From Halogranum amylolyticum (lineage in GTDB: Archaea; Halobacteriota; Halobacteria; Halobacteriales; Haloferacaceae): a stretch of DNA of 64,000 nucleotides. The notes beneath the pieces were generated by a model. That model worked only from the letters and a program-made list of their open reading frames with translations, ran no database searches and had not been told where the DNA came from. Numbering within the stretch: the stretch's first letter is position 1; each line of letters opens with the position of its first letter. Of the stretch, positions 54,041 through 62,358 are shown piece by piece. The stretch spans positions 62,001 to 126,000 of the forward strand of contig NZ_FODV01000003.1 of assembly GCF_900110465.1 (NCBI RefSeq). The letters run 5' to 3'. The position numbers and the translations under genes are program-made.

Positions 54041-54061
54041 CGGCCGTCGCAGAGACGGCCG
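54041..54061. other. Hairpin in the leader of the CHAT gene
   Basis: The arms cggccgtc and gacggccg pair perfectly around a 5-base loop, 28 bases before the GTG start. A TATA-like tttattcc lies about 100 bases upstream, so the hairpin would be in the 5' untranslated leader and may control translation. Confidence 0.55.
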
Positions 54062-54209
54062 GGTTCCCCGCTTCGCATTGCACGTTTTGTTCCTGACAAG
54101 GTGGAATAAACGTTTCGTGGGAATCAGTCCGGTGGGACTGCGGAACCGTCACCCAGCGGCGCTCCGACGGACCGAACCCCTAAAGAGTGGTGCGACCCAC
54201 CATCGGACA

Positions 54210-55166
54210 ATGACCACGCTCGGCACCGCGAGCGCGGCCCCCGGCGAGTTCGACACCGGGCGGCTCGAAGTCGGAGAGACCCGCGACGGCAGTACGGTTG
54301 GCCTTCCGGTTGCCGTCATCAACGGCGCACGCGACGGACAGACGCTCTACATGCAGGCTGCGAGCGACGGCGACGAACTCAACGGCGTCGGCGTCATCCA
54401 GCAGGTCGTCCCGCAGCTCGACCCCGCGGAACTGAGCGGGACGGTCCTCGTCGTCGGCATCGTCAACTACCACGCGTTCCAGATCGCACAACACCGGAAC
54501 CCGGTCGACGACACGAAGATGAACCGCGCCTACCCGGGCGACGAGAACGGGACGTCGAGCGAGCGCATCGCCGCCGCCACGTTCGACGTCGCCCGCCAGG
54601 CGGATCTGATCCTCGACCTCCATCAGGGGTCGACCAGTCGGATGATAAACGAGGTCCGCGTCCGGTGTGGCCGTCGTCACCGGATGCACCGCGAGTGTCT
54701 CGAACTCGCCAAGGCGTTCGGCATCGGCTACGTGCTCGACCAGAAGGGACCCGACGGCCAACTCGCCCGCGCCGGCCCCGACGAGGGCGTCCCGACCATC
54801 GACCCCGAACTCGGCGGCTGTGTCGGCTGGGACGACGAGAGCATCCGACTCGGCGTCCGCGGCGTCTTCAACGTGCTCCGTCACTACGACTTCTTCGACG
54901 ACGACGCCGACCTACAGCGACAGACCCGCGCGAAGAGCTTCGACCAGTACGGGTCGCCCGCCGGCGGCCTCGTGAGCTTCGAAAAGGAGCTTGGCACCCG
55001 CGTCAGCCCCGGTGACACGCTGTTCGAGGTGACAGACGTCTTCGGCAAACTGAAGGCCCGCGTCACCGCCGACAACAGCGGCATCTTCTGGCGCTCGCGC
55101 CGACTCCCGCAGGTCGCGACCGGCGAGTACGTCTGCTCGGTCGGGACGAACGTCGACACGTACTGA
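54210..55166 (+). CDS. Succinylglutamate desuccinylase/aspartoacylase family protein
   Basis: The 318-residue zinc carboxypeptidase-like hydrolase (M14-related). The metal ligands seem shifted: the usual HGNE motif is replaced by ASDGDELNG, while the later LILDLHQGSTSR holds Asp and His. The C-terminus is a beta-rich lipoyl-like domain (GSPAGGLVSFEKELGTRVSPGDTL). The altered first zinc ligand makes activity uncertain; it may act on small N-acyl compounds or be a binding protein. Confidence 0.85.
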   Translation: MTTLGTASAAPGEFDTGRLEVGETRDGSTVGLPVAVINGARDGQTLYMQAASDGDELNGVGVIQQVVPQLDPAELSGTVLVVGIVNYHAFQIAQHRNPVDDTKMNRAYPGDENGTSSERIAAATFDVARQADLILDLHQGSTSRMINEVRVRCGRRHRMHRECLELAKAFGIGYVLDQKGPDGQLARAGPDEGVPTIDPELGGCVGWDDESIRLGVRGVFNVLRHYDFFDDDADLQRQTRAKSFDQYGSPAGGLVSFEKELGTRVSPGDTLFEVTDVFGKLKARVTADNSGIFWRSRRLPQVATGEYVCSVGTNVDTY

Positions 55167-55237
55167 GCCGTCGTTCGTCGCTGTGGGTCCCACACACCAC
55201 ACGAAGACTTTTCGTCCGCTCGACTGTGCGGTCGGCC

Positions 55238-55930
55238 GTGCAGACCTACATCACGGTCCCCTACGAGAGACCCGACGCCATCCCGGACGATATCGAGGGC
55301 GACGACTGGACGCCGGAGACGCTCGTCGAGCGCGTCGTCGAGACGTACACCGACCCCGGTGAGACGGTGCTGGACCCCTTCGCGGGGTTCGGTACCACCC
55401 TCGCCGTCGCCGAGCGGCTGGACCGGATCCCCTACGGCGTGGAGTTCGACTCGGAGCGTGCCGCGTTCGTCCGCGATCGAGTCGACCACGGCGAGAACGT
55501 CGTCCACGGCGACGTCTTCGAACTCGACGGGAGCGAGCTCCCCACAGTCGACCTCTGTCACACCTCGCCGCCCTTTATCGCCTGGGACGAGGGTGTCGAT
55601 CCCTTCCGGAGCTACGACGTCGAGAGCAGGACGAGCTACGAGCGCTACCTCGACGACGTCGAACGGCTCTTCGACCGAGTCACGGAGTGGATGAGGGCCG
55701 ACTCGACGCTCGTCGTCGACGTAGCGAACCTGAAGAACGACCAGGGGACGTTCACCCTCGCGTGGGACGTCGGTCGACGGATCACCGAGCGTGTCGACCG
55801 GGCCAAGTTCCGCGGCGAGACGGTGGTCGTGTGGGAGGACGAGGAATCGGACGACCGAACCGACGCGTACGGCCACGGCTACGACCACAGCTACTGTCTC
55901 GTCTACGACGTCGCCGGCGGAGCGCGGTGA
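55238..55930 (+). CDS. Solitary DNA methyltransferase (N4-cytosine/N6-adenine type)
   Basis: The 230-residue SAM-dependent methyltransferase has motif I DPFAGFGTT at 46-54 and catalytic TSPPF at 109-113, the TSPP form favouring N4-cytosine. There is no target-recognition domain beyond the core and no restriction endonuclease or specificity subunit nearby. A GTG at 55238 is preferred (AT box about 27 bases upstream), though GTG at 55226 is possible. It may be an orphan regulatory DNA methylase; an RNA target is not excluded. Confidence 0.85.
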   Translation: MQTYITVPYERPDAIPDDIEGDDWTPETLVERVVETYTDPGETVLDPFAGFGTTLAVAERLDRIPYGVEFDSERAAFVRDRVDHGENVVHGDVFELDGSELPTVDLCHTSPPFIAWDEGVDPFRSYDVESRTSYERYLDDVERLFDRVTEWMRADSTLVVDVANLKNDQGTFTLAWDVGRRITERVDRAKFRGETVVVWEDEESDDRTDAYGHGYDHSYCLVYDVAGGAR

Positions 55931-56007
55931 ACGGCCTCGCACACTCGCACGCCAGCGGCGACGCGGGAACCGTCAGCTACTGGTCGCCGCCGTCCGTCCA
56001 CTCGACC

Positions 56008-57084
56008 ATGCCATCCGCTCTCGTCTGTCCCGACTGCGGGACCACCTACCCCGACCGCTGGCGCTGTGAGTGCGGCCACCCGCTGGAGTTCGCCGAGACG
56101 CCGCTCCCGGGCGGTCCGGCCCCCGACCCCGCCGCGTTCGACGGCCGACGCGGCCTCTGGTCGTTCGAGGAGTTCCTCCCCGTCGATCGCGAGGTGACGC
56201 TCGGCGAGGGGGCGACGCCGCTCGTCGATGCCCCCGAGTGGGACGCACAGTTCAAGCTGGAGTACGTCTTTCCGACGGGGAGTTTCAAAGACCGCGGCGC
56301 GACGACGACGCTGTCGCGGGCGGCCGAGCTGGGCGTCGAGAAGGTGGTCGAAGACTCCTCGGGCAACGCGGGCGCCGCCATCGCCACCTACGCCGCCCGC
56401 GCCGGAATCGACGCCGACATCTACGTTCCCGCGTCGGTGAAGGCGTCGAAGCTCCGGGCTATCGAGCGGGCGGGCGCGACGCCGGTCCGCGTCGAGGGAT
56501 CACGCGAGGACGTCACCGACGCCTGTCTCGACGCCGTCGCGTCGGGCGACGGCTGGTACGCCAGTCACGCGTGGAACCCCGCGTTCTTCGCCGGGACGGC
56601 CACCGTCGCCTACGAGATCGCGCGGCAACGCGACTGGCAGGTGCCGGACGCCGTCGTGACGCCGCTGGGACACGGGACGCTCTTCCTCGGCGCGTATCGG
56701 GGGTTCCGCGCGCTGTTGGAAGCGGGGTGGACCGACCGGATGCCGCGACTGCTCGGCGCGCAGGCCAGCGGCTACGCGCCGATCGCCGAGGAGCTACACG
56801 GGGCGTCGGAGGGGACGAACGACGTCGCCGACGGCATCCAGATCCGCGACCCGGTGCGTCGCGAGGAGATACTGGAGGCGGTCGTCGAGACCGACGGCGA
56901 CGCCATCGCGCTGGACGCCGACGCCGTCGGTCGAGAACTCGAACGGTTGCACGAACGCGGCTTCTACACCGAACCGACGTGTGCGGTCGCACCCGCCGCG
57001 CTCCAAGCGTACCGAGAGCGAGGAGTGCTCGACACCGACAGCGACGTCGTGGTTCCACTGACCGGCAGCGGACTGAAAGGCTGA
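56008..57084 (+). CDS. thrC: Threonine synthase
   Basis: This PLP enzyme turns O-phosphohomoserine into threonine. The 358-residue protein has an N-terminal zinc ribbon (CPDC at 7-10; CEC at 20-22), the PLP Lys at residue 94 in TGSFKDRGA, and the phosphate loop DSSGNAGAA. A cysteate synthase or other homologue cannot be wholly excluded, but this type is usual. It does not overlap the upstream methyltransferase. Confidence 0.92.
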   Translation: MPSALVCPDCGTTYPDRWRCECGHPLEFAETPLPGGPAPDPAAFDGRRGLWSFEEFLPVDREVTLGEGATPLVDAPEWDAQFKLEYVFPTGSFKDRGATTTLSRAAELGVEKVVEDSSGNAGAAIATYAARAGIDADIYVPASVKASKLRAIERAGATPVRVEGSREDVTDACLDAVASGDGWYASHAWNPAFFAGTATVAYEIARQRDWQVPDAVVTPLGHGTLFLGAYRGFRALLEAGWTDRMPRLLGAQASGYAPIAEELHGASEGTNDVADGIQIRDPVRREEILEAVVETDGDAIALDADAVGRELERLHERGFYTEPTCAVAPAALQAYRERGVLDTDSDVVVPLTGSGLKG

Positions 57085-57238
57085 GCGGGAACTGTCGGCG
57101 TAGACACTCGGGAGTGCGGAGTGGCGTGGTCACTCGGCAGTTCAGTTTCGAAGGGAAGAGAGCGTAGAGTGCGTCCGGGAGACGCCTCACGCGTGAACTC
57201 GGTCGAACGAGGTCGGGGGAGTACAGCGGGCGACCTCG

Positions 57239-57460
57239 TCAGCGCGTCTCCGCGAGGCTGACGTAGGACCCCTCGTCTGCGGCGATCCACGCGCCGACGA
57301 TGTCGTCGTCGTCGACCTCTCGTGGATAGAGGGTGCACTGATCGTGGCCGGTCTCGCTCGATTCGATGACGTACTCGACGTCGAAGACGGGCCACCGGTT
57401 GAGCCCGGCACGACGCGGTGCGGACGATTCAGCCTCGGTGGAGTTGTCGGGAGTGCTCAT
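57239..57460 (-). CDS. Small protein (DUF7511-like)
   Basis: The 73-residue protein has a Ser/Thr/Asn/Glu-rich start and a beta-rich core (FDVEYVIESSETGHDQCTLYPRE, VGAWIAADEGSYVSL). It resembles a haloarchaeal family I recall as DUF7511. The function is unknown. The stretch 57461-57708 upstream of it and downstream of tiaS holds no gene I can support. Confidence 0.75.
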   Translation of the reverse strand: MSTPDNSTEAESSAPRRAGLNRWPVFDVEYVIESSETGHDQCTLYPREVDDDDIVGAWIAADEGSYVSLAETR

Positions 57461-57708
57461 GTGATTGCTCCTGTCTGCCCCGGTGGTGACCACCTGGGGC
57501 GCTGCGCTACACTCTCTCCTTCGTCCGAGACCCCCTTTGCTATGGCCCGGTTAAACGAGCCACAGGCTGGCTTATTTCCAGTCTAAGCACACGTTTGCTC
57601 TGCGAAACCGACGGTTAGCACGTGACAAACCGGCGTCGAACGGCGTCGAACCGGGATGGGCGGCAGCGGCCCGAACACCCTAGATATCGGCTGGTTCTCG
57701 TCACTGTC

Positions 57709-58983
57709 TCACCGCTCCGGGTGGACCTGAGCGTCGAACCCGCCGCGGACGAGCGGCTTTGCGACGTGTCTCCGGGCACAGGGAGGAACCTCGTACCATC
57801 CCCGCTCCAGGTCGCGGGCGAGCGGAACGGTCACCTTTCCGGGTTCGCTCGTCCCGCAGTCTCGGCAGCGATACCCTTGGTTCCGTCCGGCGCTCTTCAT
57901 CGACCGTCCGCAGTCGGGGCAGTCGGGCGTGACGCGTTCGGTTCGGAGCAACTCCCGGACGGCGAACTTCTCGAGTTTGAGCGTCCCGTCAGACAGTTCG
58001 CCGCAGACCGTGAGTCGGTCGCCGACCCGGAGGGCGCGCACCCGGTCGCGGAACCGCTTGGTCGGTTCGAACGCCACGCACGGGAGCGTTCGGCCGTCGT
58101 CGCACTCGAGTTCGAGATCGAAGAACACGTGGCCGCCCCGTCGCGTCTCCGGCGACGAGACCACCGCGCCGTCGAGTCGGTAGGCCGCGCCGTCCGTGAG
58201 GCTGCCGCCCTCCGTTCGGAGGTGGGCGTCGGTCCCCTGGTTCGTCCGGAACAGCACCGTCCGGTCGACGCGTTCGCCGTCGATCCGGGCGGTGACGTCG
58301 CGAACGGCCGCGGGGTCGTCGCCGCGGATCCCGTAGAGGATAGGACCCGGCGCGTGCGGGACGCAGACGGCACCTCCCTCCTCGCGGTCGACGGTGTCCC
58401 AGACGTCGGGGTAGCCCGCGTCGGCGGCGGCGAACACCGAGTCGTAGTCGACCTGGCGGGACGTCCCGCAGCGGTCGAACACCCGGTAAGAGATCTGTTC
58501 GTAGGTCCACTCGTCGAAGGCGGCGTGCGCACCGACCGCCGCGAGCGCGCCGATCCGGCCGCGACCCTCCTTCCACCCCTCGTGGTGGTAACCCACGTCG
58601 TCGGCGAGGGCGACGGCGTCGGCGATGGTGTGGTGATCGCGGAGCGCGCCGCGGGCGAACTCGGCGACGTGGTCCGGAACGTCGGCCGGGTCGCCCGGGG
58701 CGACGACGAGGCCGGGACTCGTCCGCGGGTCGTCGACGACGGCCAGCGGGTCGAGACGGTCGCGAGCGACGGCGGCGGCGGTGGCGACGTCGACGTCCGT
58801 GTGGAGCGCGAGCGCGGCGTTGCCCCGTGTCTTGTGCTTCACGGCGGGGTTGAGTCGAACGAGGAGGCGATCGAAGACGGTGCCACCGGCTTCCTCGACG
58901 GCGTCGGCGACGAGCGCCGCGAGGTAGGTCGTACACATCCCCTGTTCGCGGGAGTCGGTGTCGTCGAGGCCGATGACGGTCAT
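57709..58983 (-). CDS. tiaS: tRNA(Ile2)-agmatinylcytidine synthase TiaS
   Basis: TiaS attaches agmatine to C34 of tRNA-Ile(CAU), letting archaea read AUA. The 424-residue protein starts MTVIGLDDTDSREQGMCTTY (the conserved DDTDS) and has an OB-fold-like region and a C-terminal zinc ribbon (CPDCGRSMKS, CRDCGTS). It is essential in haloarchaea. The start at 58983 is the one directly before the DDTDS strand. Confidence 0.95.
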   Translation of the reverse strand: MTVIGLDDTDSREQGMCTTYLAALVADAVEEAGGTVFDRLLVRLNPAVKHKTRGNAALALHTDVDVATAAAVARDRLDPLAVVDDPRTSPGLVVAPGDPADVPDHVAEFARGALRDHHTIADAVALADDVGYHHEGWKEGRGRIGALAAVGAHAAFDEWTYEQISYRVFDRCGTSRQVDYDSVFAAADAGYPDVWDTVDREEGGAVCVPHAPGPILYGIRGDDPAAVRDVTARIDGERVDRTVLFRTNQGTDAHLRTEGGSLTDGAAYRLDGAVVSSPETRRGGHVFFDLELECDDGRTLPCVAFEPTKRFRDRVRALRVGDRLTVCGELSDGTLKLEKFAVRELLRTERVTPDCPDCGRSMKSAGRNQGYRCRDCGTSEPGKVTVPLARDLERGWYEVPPCARRHVAKPLVRGGFDAQVHPER

Positions 58984-59130
58984 CGCAGAGGCGTAATCAG
59001 AGGACGGTAAAGCCGTTTTCGCGTCGTGAACTGCTATATAATTGTATCGGAGAAATAAGGGGTGAATCGAAAGACGTGGGGCGGGTGAGGGACACAACCG
59101 TTATATGTTGAGAATCTCCTATTCCCCCCT

Positions 59131-60102
59131 ATGTCCCGGGCAGTCTTGGTCGACAATCTCACGGCGATGCTACACGACGCCGGATTCGTCGTGAGCGACC
59201 GCTGTGCGATCCGACCGAAAAGTTTCGACCTCGCGGCCCGGCGAGGTGAGGACCTCGTCCTCGTGAAGATTCTGGGCAACATCGACGCGTTCGACGCCGA
59301 GACCGGCGCGGAGATGCGACGACTCGGCACCTATCTGGACGCGACACCGATGGTCATCGGGCTTCGCACCCGCGACGAGGATCTGAAACCCGGCGTGGTG
59401 TACTTCCGCCACGGCGTGCCGGTGCTCAACCCCGACACGGCGATGGATCTGTTCGTCGAAGAGGTGCCGCCGCTCATCTACGCGGCACCCGGAGGTCTGT
59501 ACGTCAACATCGACGGCAACATCATCGCCGACGAACGCGAGCGTCGCGGCTGGAGTCTCGGTCGACTCGCCACCGAACTCGGCGTCTCCCGCCGCACCGT
59601 CTCGAAGTACGAAGACGGGATGAACGCGAGCGTCGAGGTGGCGATCCAACTCGAGGAACTGTTCGGCAAGCCGTTCAGCAGCCCAGTCAACGTGATGGAG
59701 GGTGCCGAGGAGGTGCGCGACGCCGACCCGACGCCCGAAGACCCGCAGGTCGACCCCGACGACGAGCACGTGCTCTCCGTGTTGACCCGCGCGGGCTTTA
59801 CGGTCCACCCGACCGCTCGCGCACCGTTCAAGGCGGTCAGCGAGGACAGCGACCACCGCGAGGGGAACATGTTGACGGGGCACTCGGCGTTCACCCGGAG
59901 CGCCGAGAAGCGCGCCCGCATCATGTCCTCCATCGGAGAGGTGACCCGCACCCGCTCGGTCTACTTCACCGAGGAGCGCTCGAAGCGCGAGTCGGTCGAC
60001 GGAACCGCCATCGTCAGCTGCGAGGAGCTCGCGTCGATCGACGACCCCGACGAGATCCGCGACCTCCTCCGCGAACGGGCCCGCGAACCCGCCGAGAGCT
60101 AG
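59131..60102 (+). CDS. HTH-type transcriptional regulator
   Basis: The 323-residue protein has a central XRE-type helix-turn-helix ([21 protein letters not shown], about 142-162), an N-terminal nuclease-like fold of the archaeal Holliday-junction sort without evident catalysis ([14 protein letters not shown]), and a C-terminal beta-rich ligand-binding part. It matches a family of putative archaeal transcriptional regulators. A TATA box (gttatatg) precedes the ATG; tiaS is transcribed in the other direction. Confidence 0.88.
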   Translation: MSRAVLVDNLTAMLHDAGFVVSDRCAIRPKSFDLAARRGEDLVLVKILGNIDAFDAETGAEMRRLGTYLDATPMVIGLRTRDEDLKPGVVYFRHGVPVLNPDTAMDLFVEEVPPLIYAAPGGLYVNIDGNIIADERERRGWSLGRLATELGVSRRTVSKYEDGMNASVEVAIQLEELFGKPFSSPVNVMEGAEEVRDADPTPEDPQVDPDDEHVLSVLTRAGFTVHPTARAPFKAVSEDSDHREGNMLTGHSAFTRSAEKRARIMSSIGEVTRTRSVYFTEERSKRESVDGTAIVSCEELASIDDPDEIRDLLRERAREPAES

Positions 60103-60139
60103 ACGGCGACGTTATCTCTCTGTCGGGCCTACCACGGGA

Positions 60140-60472
60140 GTGGAAAAGTTCTCCGAGTCGTTCTCGTCGCTCCGAGCGACGTTCGAGCGAGAGGTGTTGA
60201 GGTGGCCGTCCGTGTCGAGTCACACGACGTTCGGCTGGCCGTCGTATCTCGTCGAGAGCGAACTCTTCGCCGTCGTGAGCGATCAGGGAGTCTCGTTGAC
60301 GCGACTCCCGGACGAGGACCGTCGACGGCTGGCGGCGACACACCGGGTGTCGCCGTTCGTCGCGAACGGACGTGCCGTCGCCTCGTGGACGACGGTGGCG
60401 GTGACGGCTGACGACGTCGACGCGCTGTTTCCAGCCGTGAAAAAGAGTTACGAGTCCGCTGCTGCGGCGTGA
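60140..60472 (+). CDS. Hypothetical protein, possible MmcQ/YjbR-like fold
   Basis: The 110-residue protein starts at GTG and has the sequence TFGWPSYLVESELFAVVSDQGVSLTRLPDEDRRRL. The pattern recalls small MmcQ/YjbR or luciferase-domain-like proteins, but this is only a resemblance. It ends 10 bases from the convergent glutaredoxin. The function is unknown. Confidence 0.6.
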   Translation: MEKFSESFSSLRATFEREVLRWPSVSSHTTFGWPSYLVESELFAVVSDQGVSLTRLPDEDRRRLAATHRVSPFVANGRAVASWTTVAVTADDVDALFPAVKKSYESAAAA

Positions 60473-60481
60473 ATCCAATGA

Positions 60482-60739
60482 TCAGCTCGCGCTGGAGCTG
60501 TACGTCTCCTCGAGATACTCGATGATGTCGTCGCTCTCGGCCATCCCCTCGACGCCGTGTTCCTCGTCGACGAGCACCGGCACGCCGGTCTGTCCGCTGA
60601 TCGCCTCGACCTCGGTTCGCTCCGAGTGCGAGCGCGGCACCAGATGTGACTCGTACTCGAGTCCGAGATCCGCGAGTTTGTTCTTGACCTTCGCGCAGTA
60701 CGGACAGCCTTCGAGTTCGTAGAGTTCGAGGTTCGCCAT
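60482..60739 (-). CDS. Glutaredoxin-like protein
   Basis: The 85-residue protein has the active site GCPYCAKVK with cysteines at 12 and 15, the cis-Pro in GVPVLVD and the late AESDDIIEYLEETY. Haloarchaea use gamma-glutamylcysteine, so it probably reacts with that thiol. The ATG at 60739 is preferred to GTG at 60748. Confidence 0.92.
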   Translation of the reverse strand: MANLELYELEGCPYCAKVKNKLADLGLEYESHLVPRSHSERTEVEAISGQTGVPVLVDEEHGVEGMAESDDIIEYLEETYSSSAS

Positions 60740-60789
60740 CGACTCCACGTTGGGAACGGGGACTTAAGAACACGGTGGTGGTGTGTGCT

Positions 60790-60845
60790 CAGAACGCCAC
60801 ACGTAGTCGGGGAGATATGTACCCAGAACGCCACACGTAGTCGGG
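60790..60845. repeat. 22-base direct repeat
   Basis: The sequence cagaacgccacacgtagtcg followed by gg occurs at 60790-60811 and again at 60824-60845, with a 34-base period. The repeats lie in the interval between the glutaredoxin start and the ASST-like gene. They could be two binding sites for a repressor or a small tandem duplication. Confidence 0.85.
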
Positions 60846-60902
60846 CATGGAAGACGGGCCAGAGAGATGCGGAACAGACCGAGCGTCCGAGCGACGCCGC
60901 GA

Positions 60903-62294
60903 TCAGCGACTGCCGGCCACCGACCGGGCACGGCCGACGATGCGGCGGCGCTGGTAGACGACTTCGGCGATCCCCCACCCGAGAAGTGCCAGCGCGGCGA
61001 GGGCGGTGAAGAAGAGGTCCCACCCGGACATCCAAGTCGGACGGATCCACGGGGTGACGTGTGACCAAGTCGCGGCGAACTCCGAGGCGGAGTCGGCCAG
61101 CGGGGTGCCGGCGAACGTCGACTCGACCTGCGCCGCGAACGTCTTGCCCTCGCCCGTCCCGGGTTGGAGGCCGGCGCTACCGGTGACGTCGTAGCTTCCG
61201 CTGGCGTTCATGTCGGCGACGGTCGGCCCGTTCGACGACCCGCCGTGGGCGACGCGCTCGGCGTCGTATGGTCCCCACGTCGCGTAGTACTCCCAGACGA
61301 TCTCGCCCTGCGGCGTCACCTCGATGACGCGGTGGTTCAGCGAGTCGGTGACGAGCGTGTTGCCGTTGGGGAGGCGGTCGGCGTCACGCGGCCAGTTGAG
61401 TTGCCCCGGGCCGCCGAGTTCCCACGTCAACGTCCAGTTCCCACCTTCTTTGGCGTACTCGACGATGCGATCGTTCTCGCTGTCGGCGACGAGGATGGTG
61501 GGCGTTCCGTTCTCGGACTCGAGGTAGTCGGGGTTGTGCTGTTCGAACAGCGTGTCGTGGTCCCCGTCGCTGCCGAGGCGGTCCTCGATCTGCCCGGTCG
61601 TCCGGTTCAGGATGACGACCTGATCGAAGTTCCGCGGCGAGAGCAGCAGGCGGTGCTCGTCGATGACGTCGACGTCGTTGACGTGTGTCCAGTCCTCGTT
61701 GTACCCGCCGTCGGTGTTCTCGGGGTAGTGGTCCTTGAACTGCCACTCCCACGTGATCTCGTCGGTGCTCCGGTTGTAGACGAAGATACGGTCCTCGGAG
61801 GTGCCGTTCTCCCAGTTGCGTATGTCGGCGACGACGAGGTCGCCGTTCTCCATCATGTCGACGTCGTGGGTGTCGTCGGTGTCGAGTCGTTCGACCCAGA
61901 CGGCTTCCTCGGTGTCGGGGTTGTACTCGTAGACGAGCGTGTGTGCGGGTTTCGTCGAGACGACGAGCAGATTACCGTTGTCCAGCGGGTCGACGTCGTA
62001 GAACCACGAGACGTCGTCCTCGATGCCCGTGTGAACCCACTCGGTGTCGGCGTTCTCGTCGGCCGAGACGAGCCGTGCGGGTTTCTTCTCGGCACCCCGG
62101 TCCTTGAAGTGGAACCCCTGGATGCCGACGACCGTCGATCCGTTGGCCGGATCGGTCACCGTGCCGCTGGCGAGGTCGGCGTCGTCGCCGGTTCCGGCGA
62201 CTGCGGCGATGCCCGCCGGTGCGAGAAGTGAGATGATGACCAGTATCACGGCACCGCGTGCGAGCCATCGCCGGGATGGGAGGGCGTCGTTCAC
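60903..62294 (-). CDS. Membrane-anchored arylsulfotransferase (ASST)-like protein
   Basis: The 463-residue protein begins at GTG with a hydrophobic signal/anchor (WLARGAVILVIISLLAPAGI) and ends with a second membrane helix (DLFFTALAALALLGWGIAEV). The outer part is a six-bladed beta-propeller like aryl-sulfate sulfotransferases, with repeated D-x-D-N-G-x-L blades (DVDPLDNGNLLV, DVDMMENGDLVV, DADRLPNGNTLV). Several N-x-S/T sequons fit cell-surface glycosylation. The substrate is unknown. The longer upstream frame is rejected. Confidence 0.87.
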   Translation of the reverse strand: MNDALPSRRWLARGAVILVIISLLAPAGIAAVAGTGDDADLASGTVTDPANGSTVVGIQGFHFKDRGAEKKPARLVSADENADTEWVHTGIEDDVSWFYDVDPLDNGNLLVVSTKPAHTLVYEYNPDTEEAVWVERLDTDDTHDVDMMENGDLVVADIRNWENGTSEDRIFVYNRSTDEITWEWQFKDHYPENTDGGYNEDWTHVNDVDVIDEHRLLLSPRNFDQVVILNRTTGQIEDRLGSDGDHDTLFEQHNPDYLESENGTPTILVADSENDRIVEYAKEGGNWTLTWELGGPGQLNWPRDADRLPNGNTLVTDSLNHRVIEVTPQGEIVWEYYATWGPYDAERVAHGGSSNGPTVADMNASGSYDVTGSAGLQPGTGEGKTFAAQVESTFAGTPLADSASEFAATWSHVTPWIRPTWMSGWDLFFTALAALALLGWGIAEVVYQRRRIVGRARSVAGSR

Positions 62295-62358
62295 AATAGA
62301 AGCAGGTGTAGCGGGTGTTGAAACGCTTTGTGGTCGGTGGCGGGACCGAAGCCGTCGC

